Notes: generated by a model not told the origin, from the sequence alone. DNA of 64,000 nucleotides from Neptunomonas marina (GCF_004005935.1 NZ_SACQ01000001.1:837485-901484), one strand, 5' to 3'. Counted from the first letter of the stretch, positions 43,629 to 52,521 are shown. Numbers and translations are program-made.

Positions 43629-45476
43629 TTAATCAGAGAGCGGTGCAGTCTCTTTGCTAGCAGATGCTACTTGCGGTTGTTGCTCAGGGTAGGGCAGTGA
43701 CAGCGTAAACTCACAAAACTCGTTAGGGTTGGAGCGCAGTGTTATATCGCCGCCCAATTTACGCGCTAAGTTGTACGTTACTGATAGTCCAAGCCCTGTG
43801 CCTTTGCCAACTTGCTTGGTCGTGTAAAAAGGATCAAACACCTTCTTTTGTGCATCGGGCGCGATACCCGGCCCGTTATCGCGTACCGAAATGAAGAGTG
43901 TTTCGCCGTTAATGCGGGAACTAATGGTGATGTTGGGGTCTGGATGTGAGATCCCTTGCAACGCTTGTAACGCATTTTTGATTAAGTTGGTAAGGATCTG
44001 CTGTACGAAACCTGCATGGCACTTGAGATCAGGTGCCTCGGCGAGGTCCACTTGAATGGTCACTTGCTCGTCGATAAACGGCTTCAGCAGCTTGAGCGTT
44101 TGATTAATCGAAGTAGCAAGATCTAACGGAACGGGCGTTGCGTCGTTACCGCGTGCGAAGGACTGCAGGTCGGCAATGATCTCTTTGACACGGTTTAGCC
44201 CATCGCGTGATTCCGCCACAATATCGCGGATATCATCACAAACGAACTCCATATCCATTTCGCCGCGCGAGGCACTAATCTGCGACTTCAGCTCAGCGCT
44301 GAGTGATTGGTTTCCATGGTCGATGGCCGCCAGAAACTGCTCATGCAGTGACTGCATCGTAAAGATGCTATCAAGGTACTCGTTCATTGAACCAAAATTT
44401 GAGAGAACAAACGCCAGGGGGTTATTGATCTCGTGCGCAATGCCCGCCGCGAGCTGACCAACGGTGGCCATCTTTTCTGAATGAGCGAGTTGTGTTTGTG
44501 TTTGCTTCAGCTCAACCAGTGTGTTTTTGAGGCGGATATACTGCTGTTTTAGCCTGCGCTCAGCTTCGCGCCGCTCCAGTAGCATGGTGAGTTGTTCAGA
44601 GGCTTTTGTGATCACATCAATCTGCCGGATAGAGACCGAATCCATCGCATCTTCGGGGATTAAGAACACCATAAGCTCAACAACTCGATCATAGACCACC
44701 AAGGGAAACACAAGGTAACTGCTCAAGGGGCGTTCTAGTTGATCGGCAAGCGCGCTGAACATCGACTGCTCAGGTAGTAGGTCTATCTGTGGCTTACATT
44801 CGGTTAGTGCGCGCTGCAAATAGCTGGGTAAGCTAGGAAGTTGCAGGGCTTTGGTAAAACTCGCGTTATGTTGCTCCTGTTGCGGCCAGTGGTGCTTAAG
44901 CGTTGCTGAGCCGTCTCGGTCGATACTGATGCGGCATTGGGCCGCTGCACAGCTGATCTGCGCCAGCGAATCACAAAACGATGCGAGTAAATCTGGCAGC
45001 CGCTCCTCTGAGCGCGACAGACGAGTTACGCTCATCAGTAGGTCGCTCTCAGCACGATATTGAGCGCGTAGCTGGACCGTCCGTGACCACGTTTTTACGC
45101 ACCGTTGAATGATATGGCAATTGATCTCTTCGCGCGCCGGCTCCAAGCAAAGGAAGTGGTTGATATCGAACGCTTCGATCCAGTGCAAGGCATTCGGCTC
45201 GTAGTCTGAGCTGTGTGCCACCACCAATAGCCTGTCCTTGTCGGCTAGACCATGGCGGATGTAATCAAACCCTTGCTCGGCCAGCTCTGCACTCTGAGGG
45301 TCTGTAACCAGAAACACGATCACGCCGGTGGACTCGTTACGTAGAGCTTTTTTGATCGCCCGCGGTGCACCTGCAGATACCGTGGCATGATTGAGGCTGG
45401 ACAACAGTGAAACAAGCGGTGCTTGATCTAAAGACACTATCAGCAGTGGTGATGTAGACGCGGGCATGTCAGACAT
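43629..45476 (-). CDS. Sensor histidine kinase with degenerate receiver and GAF-like domain
   Basis: A 615-aa soluble histidine kinase. Residues 1-130 resemble a receiver fold (PLLIVSLDQAPLVSLLSSL...GVIVFLVTDP) but lack a clear phospho-Asp. A GAF-like region follows (~150-310), then a coiled coil, HisKA with His348 in AGIAHEINNPLAFVLSNFG, and HATPase_c (IKNALQALQG, DNGPGIAPDAQKKVFDPFYTTKQVGKGTGLGLSV). It ends after the ATPase domain. It is divergent from a BLUF gene (promoter gap ~89 bp). A BLUF protein controlling the kinase is a plausible inference. AGGAGAGG precedes the ATG. Confidence 0.92.
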   Translation of the reverse strand: MSDMPASTSPLLIVSLDQAPLVSLLSSLNHATVSAGAPRAIKKALRNESTGVIVFLVTDPQSAELAEQGFDYIRHGLADKDRLLVVAHSSDYEPNALHWIEAFDINHFLCLEPAREEINCHIIQRCVKTWSRTVQLRAQYRAESDLLMSVTRLSRSEERLPDLLASFCDSLAQISCAAAQCRISIDRDGSATLKHHWPQQEQHNASFTKALQLPSLPSYLQRALTECKPQIDLLPEQSMFSALADQLERPLSSYLVFPLVVYDRVVELMVFLIPEDAMDSVSIRQIDVITKASEQLTMLLERREAERRLKQQYIRLKNTLVELKQTQTQLAHSEKMATVGQLAAGIAHEINNPLAFVLSNFGSMNEYLDSIFTMQSLHEQFLAAIDHGNQSLSAELKSQISASRGEMDMEFVCDDIRDIVAESRDGLNRVKEIIADLQSFARGNDATPVPLDLATSINQTLKLLKPFIDEQVTIQVDLAEAPDLKCHAGFVQQILTNLIKNALQALQGISHPDPNITISSRINGETLFISVRDNGPGIAPDAQKKVFDPFYTTKQVGKGTGLGLSVTYNLARKLGGDITLRSNPNEFCEFTLSLPYPEQQPQVASASKETAPLSD

Positions 45477-45565
45477 TCGCTTACCTCTCCTTGTGCTTTT
45501 ACTAAACTATAGCTAACTTTTCTTTATTAGCTGTTATTGATGGCATGTGATTAGGGGAGGTGTTT

Positions 45566-45985
45566 ATGGCGAGGGCCGTTCGGTTGGTTTATTACAGCAA
45601 GGCAACACGCGATATGAGCCTTTCGGATCTGCGTGACATCTTGCAAACCGCGCGCGACAACAACGGTGATGTCGATGTGTGTGGGATGCTGTGCTATGAC
45701 AATCGTTACTTTCTACAGGCGTTAGAGGGTGAGCGCGCTGTTGTGAATGAGCTTTACTTGGATATTGCCGACGATGCGCGCCATGATGAGATCATCATCA
45801 TTAGTTATGCAGAGGTTGAAAAGCCGACCTTTGAGCAGTGGAAAATGGGCTATTCTGCCGGGTCCGATGCGTTTTACACGCTACTCAAGGAGAATGGCCA
45901 AAGTGAATTTGACCCAGCTGCCATGAGCGCGAAGCAAGCCGTTGAGTTTTTAACAGCGATGGCTGCCTTTCAAACAGAAGTGTAA
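45566..45985 (+). CDS. BLUF-domain blue-light photoreceptor
   Basis: A 139-aa short BLUF protein. The flavin-switch residues are present, numbered from the ATG: Tyr9 (VYYSKA), Asn33 (DNNGDVDVCG), Gln51 (YFLQALEG), Trp92 and Met94 (FEQWKMGY). BLUF domains bind FAD and rewire the Gln/Tyr hydrogen bonds under blue light. The ~35-residue C-terminal helices after the core form the usual partner-binding cap, and there is no enzymatic domain. The ATG at 45566 has GGGGAGG at 45554-45560. It is divergent from a histidine kinase and ends at a strong shared terminator. Confidence 0.94.
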   Translation: MARAVRLVYYSKATRDMSLSDLRDILQTARDNNGDVDVCGMLCYDNRYFLQALEGERAVVNELYLDIADDARHDEIIIISYAEVEKPTFEQWKMGYSAGSDAFYTLLKENGQSEFDPAAMSAKQAVEFLTAMAAFQTEV

Positions 45986-45989
45986 AGTA

Positions 45990-46024
45990 GCCGGTAAAGC
46001 GTTTTGCTTTACCGGCCGCCGTTT
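45990..46024. terminator. Bidirectional terminator between BLUF and ADH genes
   Basis: A perfect 11-bp stem GCCGGTAAAGC (45990-46000) / GCTTTACCGGC (46006-46016) with a GTTTT loop lies between the convergent BLUF and ADH stops. On the plus strand CGCCGTTTT follows. Confidence 0.8.
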
Positions 46025-47046
46025 TAAAAGCCTTCCAGCACAATTTTACCCACGGTTTGGCCGCTCTCAATCGCGCTGTGAGCTTTTTTCAGGTTCTCAG
46101 CGTTGATCTTGCCAAAGTGTGTTCCAAGTGTTGTCTTTAACGCCCCGTTATCGACTAACTGCGTGACCTGATGCAACAAATGGTGTTGCTCGTTCATATC
46201 GTCTGTGGTGAACATCGCACGGGTAAACATAAACTCCCAATGCAATGAGATCGACTTCATCTTGAGCTTCATAATATCGACCTCGCTGCCCACTTCATCA
46301 ATAAGTGCAAGTTGACCCTGAGGTTTTAGTACCTCGACGATTTGATCGAAGTAATCGGATGTGTGCGTCAGACTGATCACGTGGCTAACAGCATCAATGC
46401 CAAGTGCCGCCAGTTGCGGTGCAAGGGGCTGTCGGTGGTTAATGACATGATCAGCGCCACGCGCTGTAACCCATGCAGCCGATTCATCACGTGATGCCGT
46501 GCCGATAACTGTCGCATGAGTGAGCTGTTTAGCTAACTGCACCAAGATAGATCCAACGCCACCGGCGGCTCCAATCACCAGCACATTGGCACTGCGTGAT
46601 GACGCATCTTGGTTTGGGGTAAAGCCTAAGCGATCGAACAGCAGCTCCCAGGCGGTAATAGCGGTTAGCGGGATCGCCGCGGCTTCTGCATCGCTTAAGG
46701 TTGCCGGTGCAAGGGCAGCGATACGCTCATCAACCAATTGGTATTCAGCATTGGAGCCTTGGCGAGTGAGATCACCTGCGTACCAAACACGATCACCGGC
46801 TTGGAAGTTCTCAACCTGCTCACCCACGGCAACCACTTCACCAACAGCATCCCAACCAATCACTTTAGGTGCGTCGCCTTCCGGTGCCACGTTACCGCGA
46901 ATCTTAGTATCCACGGGGTTGACTGAAATAGCGGCAACTCGCACGAGTAGGTCTTTTCCGGTGGCCACCGGAGTGTCTAGTTCGATATCAAGCAGGGCGT
47001 TTGGGTCGGATATTTCAAGGGCTGCGGTGTAACCAATTGCTTTCAT
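46024..47046 (-). CDS. Zinc-type alcohol dehydrogenase family / quinone oxidoreductase
   Basis: A 340-aa MDR-superfamily oxidoreductase. It shows VAAISVNPVDTKIRGNVAPEGDAPKVIGWDAVGEVVAVG, the GDRVWYAGDLTRQGSNAEY segment and the NADPH loop VIGAAGGVGSILVQLAKQL. The subgroup (TIGR02817-like) usually lacks the structural zinc Cys cluster, and none is seen here. It probably reduces quinones or enals with NADPH. It is divergent from a LysR regulator over a 117-bp gap, the common regulator-target layout. Confidence 0.9.
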   Translation of the reverse strand: MKAIGYTAALEISDPNALLDIELDTPVATGKDLLVRVAAISVNPVDTKIRGNVAPEGDAPKVIGWDAVGEVVAVGEQVENFQAGDRVWYAGDLTRQGSNAEYQLVDERIAALAPATLSDAEAAAIPLTAITAWELLFDRLGFTPNQDASSRSANVLVIGAAGGVGSILVQLAKQLTHATVIGTASRDESAAWVTARGADHVINHRQPLAPQLAALGIDAVSHVISLTHTSDYFDQIVEVLKPQGQLALIDEVGSEVDIMKLKMKSISLHWEFMFTRAMFTTDDMNEQHHLLHQVTQLVDNGALKTTLGTHFGKINAENLKKAHSAIESGQTVGKIVLEGF

Positions 47047-47163
47047 AATAACCTCGTTGAGTTATGCAGCAGGGCGATACGCCTGCGATAGGGATATTAT
47101 TCAGCGTCTTAGCTATGCTATAAACAGGGTAATAAGATAAACATATTCAAAAAATATTTGATA

Positions 47164-48105
47164 ATGAAAACAGAAGATCTGCAACTGTTTATCCAAACGG
47201 CGGACAGTGGGAGTATCTCACGAGCCGGTGACCGTCTTGGAATAACGCCTGCTGCCGCCAGTGCAGCTATCAAGCGGCTTGAAGAGCAGCTCAACGTAGC
47301 ACTGTTTATCCGCTCAACACGCCAGATACGGCTGACCCAAGAGGGAGAGCAGTTTTTAGCGCATTGCCGTGAGGCGCTGCACTCGTTGGATGCAGGGTAT
47401 GCCGCGATGCGTGCACTCAAGGGCAAAGCGGCTGGAGAGCTGCGCATATCAGCGCCGTCCGATTTGGGACGTAACCTGCTGTTGCCGTGGATTGATGAGA
47501 TCATGGCCGCTCACCCAGACTTGACGATCACATTGCTGCTAGGGGATTCATTGGCGGACTTCTATCTTGACCGTGTTGATCTGGCCATTCGTTATGGCAC
47601 CCCAGAAGACTCAAGTAAAGTAGCGTTCCATCTAGCAACCACCGAGCGGGTGCTATGTGCATCGCCAAGCTATTTAGCGCGCTTTGGTGAACCTGATACA
47701 CCTGAAGCGCTTGGCTCGCACAACTGCCTGCGTTACCAGCTAAGCAACCGGTTCAATGACCTTTGGGAGTTTTATCGACGCGATAACCCGGGTGAACATA
47801 CCACCATGCGCGTTTCTGGTAATCGCAAAACCAATGATGCAGACGCCGTGCGGCTGTGGGCTCTAAACGGGGAAGGGGTTGCGTACAAGTCGCGTATCGA
47901 TATTCACGATGATCTAGTTGCTGGGCGGCTAGTACCGCTGTTACCGGCTTACCGCTCGGCCCCTGTTGAGCTCTATTTGATCTGCCCAACGCGCGCACAA
48001 GTGACTCCAGCGGTGATTATTATCAGGGACCTGCTCCGGGAGCGATTCTCCCAGTATATAGAGGGCCACAACGTGGCAGCCCATCGCGACTCGGAGTGCT
48101 TGTGA
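47164..48105 (+). CDS. LysR-family transcriptional regulator
   Basis: A 313-aa LysR regulator. The winged-helix domain (MKTEDLQLFIQTADSGSISRAGDRLGITPAAASAAIKRLEEQLNVALFIRSTR) is followed by a substrate-binding domain beginning GELRISAPSDLGRNLLLPWI. The ATG at 47164 gives the standard N-terminus; a TTG at 47158 is also in frame. It probably controls the divergent ADH. The last bases overlap the start of the macro-domain gene. Confidence 0.93.
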   Translation: MKTEDLQLFIQTADSGSISRAGDRLGITPAAASAAIKRLEEQLNVALFIRSTRQIRLTQEGEQFLAHCREALHSLDAGYAAMRALKGKAAGELRISAPSDLGRNLLLPWIDEIMAAHPDLTITLLLGDSLADFYLDRVDLAIRYGTPEDSSKVAFHLATTERVLCASPSYLARFGEPDTPEALGSHNCLRYQLSNRFNDLWEFYRRDNPGEHTTMRVSGNRKTNDADAVRLWALNGEGVAYKSRIDIHDDLVAGRLVPLLPAYRSAPVELYLICPTRAQVTPAVIIIRDLLRERFSQYIEGHNVAAHRDSECL

Positions 48106-48560
48106 AAGAGATCACTGGAGATTTAATCGAACTCGCTAAGCAGGGTGAATTTGACGTTATCGTACACGGCTGTAACTGTTTTTGTGCAATGGGAGCGGGG
48201 ATTGCTGCGGAAATAAAGCAGGCGTTTCCTGAGGCGTACCAAGCAGACCTTGCAACAGCAGAGGGCCAACGGGCAAAGCTTGGCACTTACAGTAGTGCGC
48301 AGGTCCAGTGTGGCGCTTATCAGGTTGTAGTTGTGAACGCCTACACCCAGTACCATTGGCGCGGGCGTGGCGTGCTAGTGGACTACATCGCAATTGAGCA
48401 GGTGTTTACGGCAATCAAGCGAGATTTTGCGGGTGCGCGTATCGGCTACCCGCTAATTGGCGCAGGTCTCGCTGGCGGTGGCTGGCAACGAATTCGCAGG
48501 CTTATTGTGCATGCCTTAGATCAGGAAGATCATACGCTGGTGATGTTGCCTGATCGCTAA
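48102..48560 (+). CDS. Macro domain protein
   Basis: A 152-aa single macro domain. It has the ADP-ribose pocket KEITGDLIELAKQGEFDVIVHGCNCFCAMGAGIAAEI and the GYPLIGAGLAGGGWQRI loop. Related bacterial proteins remove ADP-ribose or bind O-acetyl-ADP-ribose. The GTG at 48102 (CGGAG just upstream) overlaps the LysR stop by 4 bp; an in-frame GTG at 48096 is an alternative. Its last 59 bases are antisense to the end of the PHP-glycosyltransferase gene. Confidence 0.88.
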   Translation: MKEITGDLIELAKQGEFDVIVHGCNCFCAMGAGIAAEIKQAFPEAYQADLATAEGQRAKLGTYSSAQVQCGAYQVVVVNAYTQYHWRGRGVLVDYIAIEQVFTAIKRDFAGARIGYPLIGAGLAGGGWQRIRRLIVHALDQEDHTLVMLPDR

Positions 48561-51186
48561 TACCGGTGGCTGCAATCAAATCCCGCATGATGCGTTCGAC
48601 GTGGTAAGTGTCGCTGCGCGCTCTGGCCGCTGTGCGCATTACCTCTTGAAGCTGTGTATCTTTTAGGTAGGCGCAAGCGCGCATCGCCATCTCTTCGGGT
48701 GTCTCAACAAGATAGCCGCAGCGCTCGTGCTCGATGATATCTTTCGGACCTTTGCAGTTATAAGCGATGACCGGCAGCTCGCAGCTCAGAGCTTCTAATA
48801 CGACACAACCGAAAGTGTCAAAGCGTGAGGGTAGCAAAAGAAGATCAGCCTGTTTGTAAAGCTCCGGTAAGCGTTCGTATTCGACCCAAGAGATATAATG
48901 CGCTTCGGGGAGGATCGCTTGCAGGTTCTCAAGCGCGGGCCCATTCCCTGTGATCCATAGCTCGATATTGGGGATCTGCTCTTTCACGCGATGATATACC
49001 AAAGGCAGATCCATCACGCCTTTCTCTTCGCTGATGCGCCCAACAAAGAGTAGCCGTGGCCGACGACCTTCGCGAACGAACGGGGTTGTTTCGCCAAACG
49101 CTTCAGGTATCCAGTGCGCTGTGAGGTGAATTTTATCGGAGTTAATGCCCATATCTGGGCCTGATAGCCAAGCGCCGTGGTCGGAGTTCAGTGCGAAGAT
49201 GCCATCAAACTGCTGATAAAACGTGCGCAACATGCGGCGGATCCGGTCGATCTCCGCTGGTGCGAGCTGCGTTGTTTGGCTCAGAAACTCGAGCCAATCT
49301 GTGTGCATGTAGAAGTGGGCGGGTACCGAGAATGCATGTTTAAGAAAGAGCGCTAAACCACCCATTAGAAACTCGGTGGAGCAGATGATACGGTCATATC
49401 CGTTGTGCTCAAACACCCGTTGTAACTCAAGTAGATCGGGCAGATAGAAGGTCTGCTCACCTAAGCTGCGCATCTGAAAATGGCTAACTGGGCGCATCAC
49501 TTTGAGATGTGCTTGGGGCTCAAGTGTCGGGTGGCAGGTTAGGATATCGATGGGATAGTTGTGCTTTTGAATTGCTTTTAATGTGGTATTTAAAGCACTT
49601 GCCACCCCGTTTTTGTCAACAAAGGTATCTGTCAGCCACAGAATGCGCTGTGAGTGTTGTCCTTCACCTAGCTCGCCTGCCAGCTCATTCAGAAACTCGC
49701 GGTTGCTATAGATCACTTGGCTTGCCGCGAATGACGCCCCAGCAATCACCGCAGAGGCCAGTGCTGGAAAAGTCAAACTATCAAACAGCTTGCCAAGATC
49801 TAACTGGGTCATTTGGGTGTTGGTTTTGGTGGGCTCACCACCAAATAGCGTGCGCATATGGGTGGGTAGCTCAAACCGCTGGATCAACTCATTTGTGCTC
49901 ATATCACCAATTTGCTGTGCTGGCAGTTGATCGAGTTGTTGATGCAGGCGGCGCCACAATACACCGGACACAACATTGTGTAACTCGGGGATACCGTTGC
50001 GGATAACATTTAAAAATTCGTCCGGCTCTTTTCGCTGGGTCTTGGCGATATGCTTAATGATCTTAAGCGCCGGTTTGAACTCCTTCGTCACGCCTAGGTT
50101 GGCGAGCAGCGCGGGCTTTTTGCCGTGCAGTGCGTCGTGGAAGGTGCGTAAAAAGGTTAGCGTATATTTATGGCGCTTTAGTTCTTGCATTGCGTTGCTG
50201 ATGGCAAAACAAGCCACCTTATCTTGCAAACTGCCTTTGTGCAGCAGCATCCGCAGTAGTCCCGGATCATCCATGTGGGTGGCCACTTGAGCGAAGTAAT
50301 CCAAGAAGGTAACGGTGAGCTTTTCCTCTTCGCCCACTTCACCATAGGGCATGGTGTGTCCTGCTCTGAGTGCATCCAATGCAAGAGCGGATAATGGGGT
50401 ATCTTGGCGCCGCGCTGCTAAGTCTGGCACATACAGCAGAGATCCTGTGCGGCCAGCGAAGATGCCGTTGTGGTCGTCGGAGCCGCCGGTTAACGACTTT
50501 TCATAGGGGTTAACGTTGAAGTCTTCGGGGTTTAATCCGTGCTTTTTGCTGTAGTCGCTGATCTTTTCAGGCGTCAGGCTTGCCACCCAGCGTTCGGTGA
50601 GATGGTTCTGCCAATAACCTCGCTGCCCATTCAGTACTTCAAAGCGTTTGAATAGCACCGCAAACTTCTCAAGTATCTCAAGCGATGGGCGGCTCTTGTG
50701 GGTATAGAAGAACAGAGGGTGTGGCAATACCGCAGGGAGTTGATGCTCGTGCAGATAGCCACAAAACTGATACAGGTTGTGGCGTAGCTGATTGAGCCGT
50801 CCCTCCTGCTCGGGGCTGAAGCCGTAAACAAGCACATGAATACTGAGCGCAGAGTCGGGAAAGTGGCAGGTGAACTCAGCCCCCACGAGAATATCGTGCC
50901 CCTTGTCCAACAACTCCCAACAGGACCGAGCATTGTTGTGATTGGTCACTGTTATCAGGTCAGTGTGGTTGCGCTGTAACGTCGCGACTAGTTGGTCGGT
51001 TTTTAACCAGGTTTCTGGCAAACGCAGTAGGCGGCCCCAAAGTTCATCTGGGATATCGCTGTTATGGTCATGACAATGGAGATCAACGCGCAGCGTGTCT
51101 TGTTGCGGGAAGCGGTGGCTCGCGTGCTCTAAAAACTGTTCATACGCCTCACGAATGGCCGTATGGAAGGTGCTGTTGCCCGTCAA
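48502..51186 (-). CDS. PHP domain-glycosyltransferase (GT4) fusion
   Basis: An 894-aa protein. Residues ~30-320 form a PHP metal-dependent phosphoesterase domain (LRVDLHCHDHNSDIPD, VTNHNNARSCWELL, GAEFTCHFP, GGSDDHNGIFAGR). After a helical linker, residues ~515-880 are a GT-B/GT4 glycosyltransferase (LWLTDTFVDKNGVASALNTT; LFVGRISEEKGVMDLPLVY; PSRFDTFGCVVLEALSCELPVIAYNCKGPKDII). The combination suggests a sugar-phosphate or glycolipid step with hydrolysis and transfer in one chain. Substrates are unknown. It has no signal peptide and a moderately hydrophobic linker segment near residue 480. Confidence 0.9.
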   Translation of the reverse strand: MTGNSTFHTAIREAYEQFLEHASHRFPQQDTLRVDLHCHDHNSDIPDELWGRLLRLPETWLKTDQLVATLQRNHTDLITVTNHNNARSCWELLDKGHDILVGAEFTCHFPDSALSIHVLVYGFSPEQEGRLNQLRHNLYQFCGYLHEHQLPAVLPHPLFFYTHKSRPSLEILEKFAVLFKRFEVLNGQRGYWQNHLTERWVASLTPEKISDYSKKHGLNPEDFNVNPYEKSLTGGSDDHNGIFAGRTGSLLYVPDLAARRQDTPLSALALDALRAGHTMPYGEVGEEEKLTVTFLDYFAQVATHMDDPGLLRMLLHKGSLQDKVACFAISNAMQELKRHKYTLTFLRTFHDALHGKKPALLANLGVTKEFKPALKIIKHIAKTQRKEPDEFLNVIRNGIPELHNVVSGVLWRRLHQQLDQLPAQQIGDMSTNELIQRFELPTHMRTLFGGEPTKTNTQMTQLDLGKLFDSLTFPALASAVIAGASFAASQVIYSNREFLNELAGELGEGQHSQRILWLTDTFVDKNGVASALNTTLKAIQKHNYPIDILTCHPTLEPQAHLKVMRPVSHFQMRSLGEQTFYLPDLLELQRVFEHNGYDRIICSTEFLMGGLALFLKHAFSVPAHFYMHTDWLEFLSQTTQLAPAEIDRIRRMLRTFYQQFDGIFALNSDHGAWLSGPDMGINSDKIHLTAHWIPEAFGETTPFVREGRRPRLLFVGRISEEKGVMDLPLVYHRVKEQIPNIELWITGNGPALENLQAILPEAHYISWVEYERLPELYKQADLLLLPSRFDTFGCVVLEALSCELPVIAYNCKGPKDIIEHERCGYLVETPEEMAMRACAYLKDTQLQEVMRTAARARSDTYHVERIMRDLIAATGISDQATSPAYDLPDLRHAQ

Positions 51187-51280
51187 AAAATATCTCCGCC
51201 TAGCGATTACTCAAAGTGATGGCCGGAGTATAGGAGCGTTTCTTGTAGGAAATGTGACAGCGACTGGAGTGTGCGGTAAC

Positions 51281-51308
51281 AAAAAAGGCCAGCGGATAGG
51301 CTGGCCTT
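51281..51308 (-). terminator. Intrinsic terminator of ibpA-like gene
   Basis: On the minus strand, a 9-bp stem (AAGGCCAGC 51308-51300 / GCTGGCCTT 51293-51285) with a 6-base loop is followed by T residues complementary to 51281-51286, 21 bp after the stop codon. Confidence 0.85.
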
Positions 51309-51329
51309 CTGACTCGGATGTGAGTGTGT

Positions 51330-51749
51330 TTAATGATCGATTTCGATCAAACGCGCTTTCATCGCTTCAGGGATTTCTCTCACTAAATCAACGTGCAGCA
51401 GGCCATTCTCAAGGTTTGCCTTGACGACATTCACATGGTCGGCCAATTGGAAACGACGCTCAAAACCACGTGCTGCGATCCCTTGATACAGATACGTTTT
51501 CTCATCGTCCTCGGGCTGTTTAGCGCCCTTGATTGTGAGGCTGTTTTGCTCCGAATGGATGGTTAGCTCCTCGCGGGAGAAACCAGCAACAGCCATCGTG
51601 ATGCGGTATTCGTTCTCACCCAGAAGTTCGATGTTGTAAGGTGGGTAAGAGGGCTGTTGTTCGTTGCGGCTGGCGCTATCGATCATGTTGGCCAAACGGT
51701 CAAATCCAATCGCAGAGCGGTACAGGGGAGAAAGGTCAAAGTTACGCAT
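51330..51749 (-). CDS. ibpA: Small heat-shock protein IbpA-like (Hsp20)
   Basis: A 139-aa alpha-crystallin-type holdase chaperone. It begins [24 protein letters not shown], the canonical IbpA start, and has the crystallin domain [38 protein letters not shown] and the C-terminal RLIEI motif needed for oligomerisation (consensus IxI). The ATG at 51747-51749 follows AGGA within a predicted RNA-thermometer hairpin. An upstream ATG at 51788 is in frame but lacks a ribosome-binding site and would disturb that hairpin. Confidence 0.95.
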   Translation of the reverse strand: MRNFDLSPLYRSAIGFDRLANMIDSASRNEQQPSYPPYNIELLGENEYRITMAVAGFSREELTIHSEQNSLTIKGAKQPEDDEKTYLYQGIAARGFERRFQLADHVNVVKANLENGLLHVDLVREIPEAMKARLIEIDH

Positions 51750-51753
51750 AATC

Positions 51754-51775
51754 ATATCCTCATAGATAGCAATAT
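51754..51775 (-). promoter_or_regulatory. ROSE-like RNA thermometer hairpin over ibpA ribosome-binding site
   Basis: On the minus strand, AUAUUGCU (51775-51768), a 7-base loop, and AGGAUAU (51760-51754) form a hairpin in which UUGCU faces the AGGA Shine-Dalgarno, with one unpaired U and a G-G pair. This is the defining feature of ROSE elements that block ibpA/hsp20 translation at low temperature. The AUG follows 4 bases after the stem. Confidence 0.7.
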
Positions 51776-51804
51776 GTTGGTTGCCCATCGTAATGATCGG
51801 GCTA

Positions 51805-51835
51805 GTTAACCGGCCTCCTGTGAGCGCCGGTTAAC
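51805..51835. repeat. Perfect inverted repeat between DUF2185 and ibpA genes
   Basis: GTTAACCGGC (51805-51814) and GCCGGTTAAC (51826-51835) form a 10-bp perfect stem with an 11-base loop. It lies just after the DUF2185 stop on the minus strand and upstream of ibpA. No T-run follows in that direction, so it is either a weak terminator or part of the ibpA leader. Confidence 0.7.
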
Positions 51836-51869
51836 TTCTATCTTGGGGTATGCCGCAACATTTCAAGGG

Positions 51870-52295
51870 TTAGTGCGTATTTTCTGGATCGATATTAAAA
51901 CGATCAACGTCGTTAGTAATGTCAACATCAACACTGGGGGTTGGGATACGGAAGTCATTTACGCGCTCCCACTTATCACTACCTGGGGTGCGTTCCCACA
52001 CGGTGCCTGCGTTGTATGTCACCAGCTCTGTTAGGCTAGGGTCTAGCTGACACATCTTCTTAACAGGTACCGGAACCATATTGGCCAGTTCATTCTCAAG
52101 ATACTCTTCGGTTTCATATCCGCAGTACATGCGCCAGCCTGTATCGTTTAAGTGTTCAGGGACGGTTTTGAACATAAAACGCACGGGTACGGTTTCATCG
52201 AACACCATTTTGGAAACAAGCGCTAAAAAGCCGTTTTTCGTTTGATTCGTTTCACTCTCTTGCGTTATTGGCTTATCTACGTCAGGAGATTTCAT
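51870..52295 (-). CDS. DUF2185 family protein
   Basis: A 141-aa soluble protein with the DUF2185/Imm33-like pattern GFLALVSKMVFDETVPVRFMFKTVP, DTGWRMYCGYETEEYLEN, and GTVWERTPGSDKWERV. Some members are annotated as immunity-type proteins; no toxin gene is adjacent, so no such role is claimed here. No signal peptide is present. Confidence 0.78.
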   Translation of the reverse strand: MKSPDVDKPITQESETNQTKNGFLALVSKMVFDETVPVRFMFKTVPEHLNDTGWRMYCGYETEEYLENELANMVPVPVKKMCQLDPSLTELVTYNAGTVWERTPGSDKWERVNDFRIPTPSVDVDITNDVDRFNIDPENTH

Positions 52296-52521
52296 CCACT
52301 ACCCCGTATTTTATACACGAAAAAAAGACCTATTTTAGACCGTCATTAAACGCTTGAAAATGCATTAGCTTATTGATTTTTCTGTTCTACTTTGACAACA
52401 CCTTATACTTGACTAGGCTCAATTTAGTACAGCTTTCCTAAACGGTTTGGCTGGGAAACACGTAACCTTAAATCAAAGGCATTCGGCCGTTCCATAACTT
52501 CGCTAACGACGAGATCGTTTT

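Noticed and set aside
51750-51788. Longer IbpA start at 51788
   Set aside because: The canonical MRNFDLSP start has a Shine-Dalgarno at proper spacing, and the upstream bases form the predicted thermometer hairpin.
52296-52521. Sigma-28 flagellar promoter for the dCache chemoreceptor
   Set aside because: No TAAAG...GCCGATAA-like pair was found upstream of either chemoreceptor gene.
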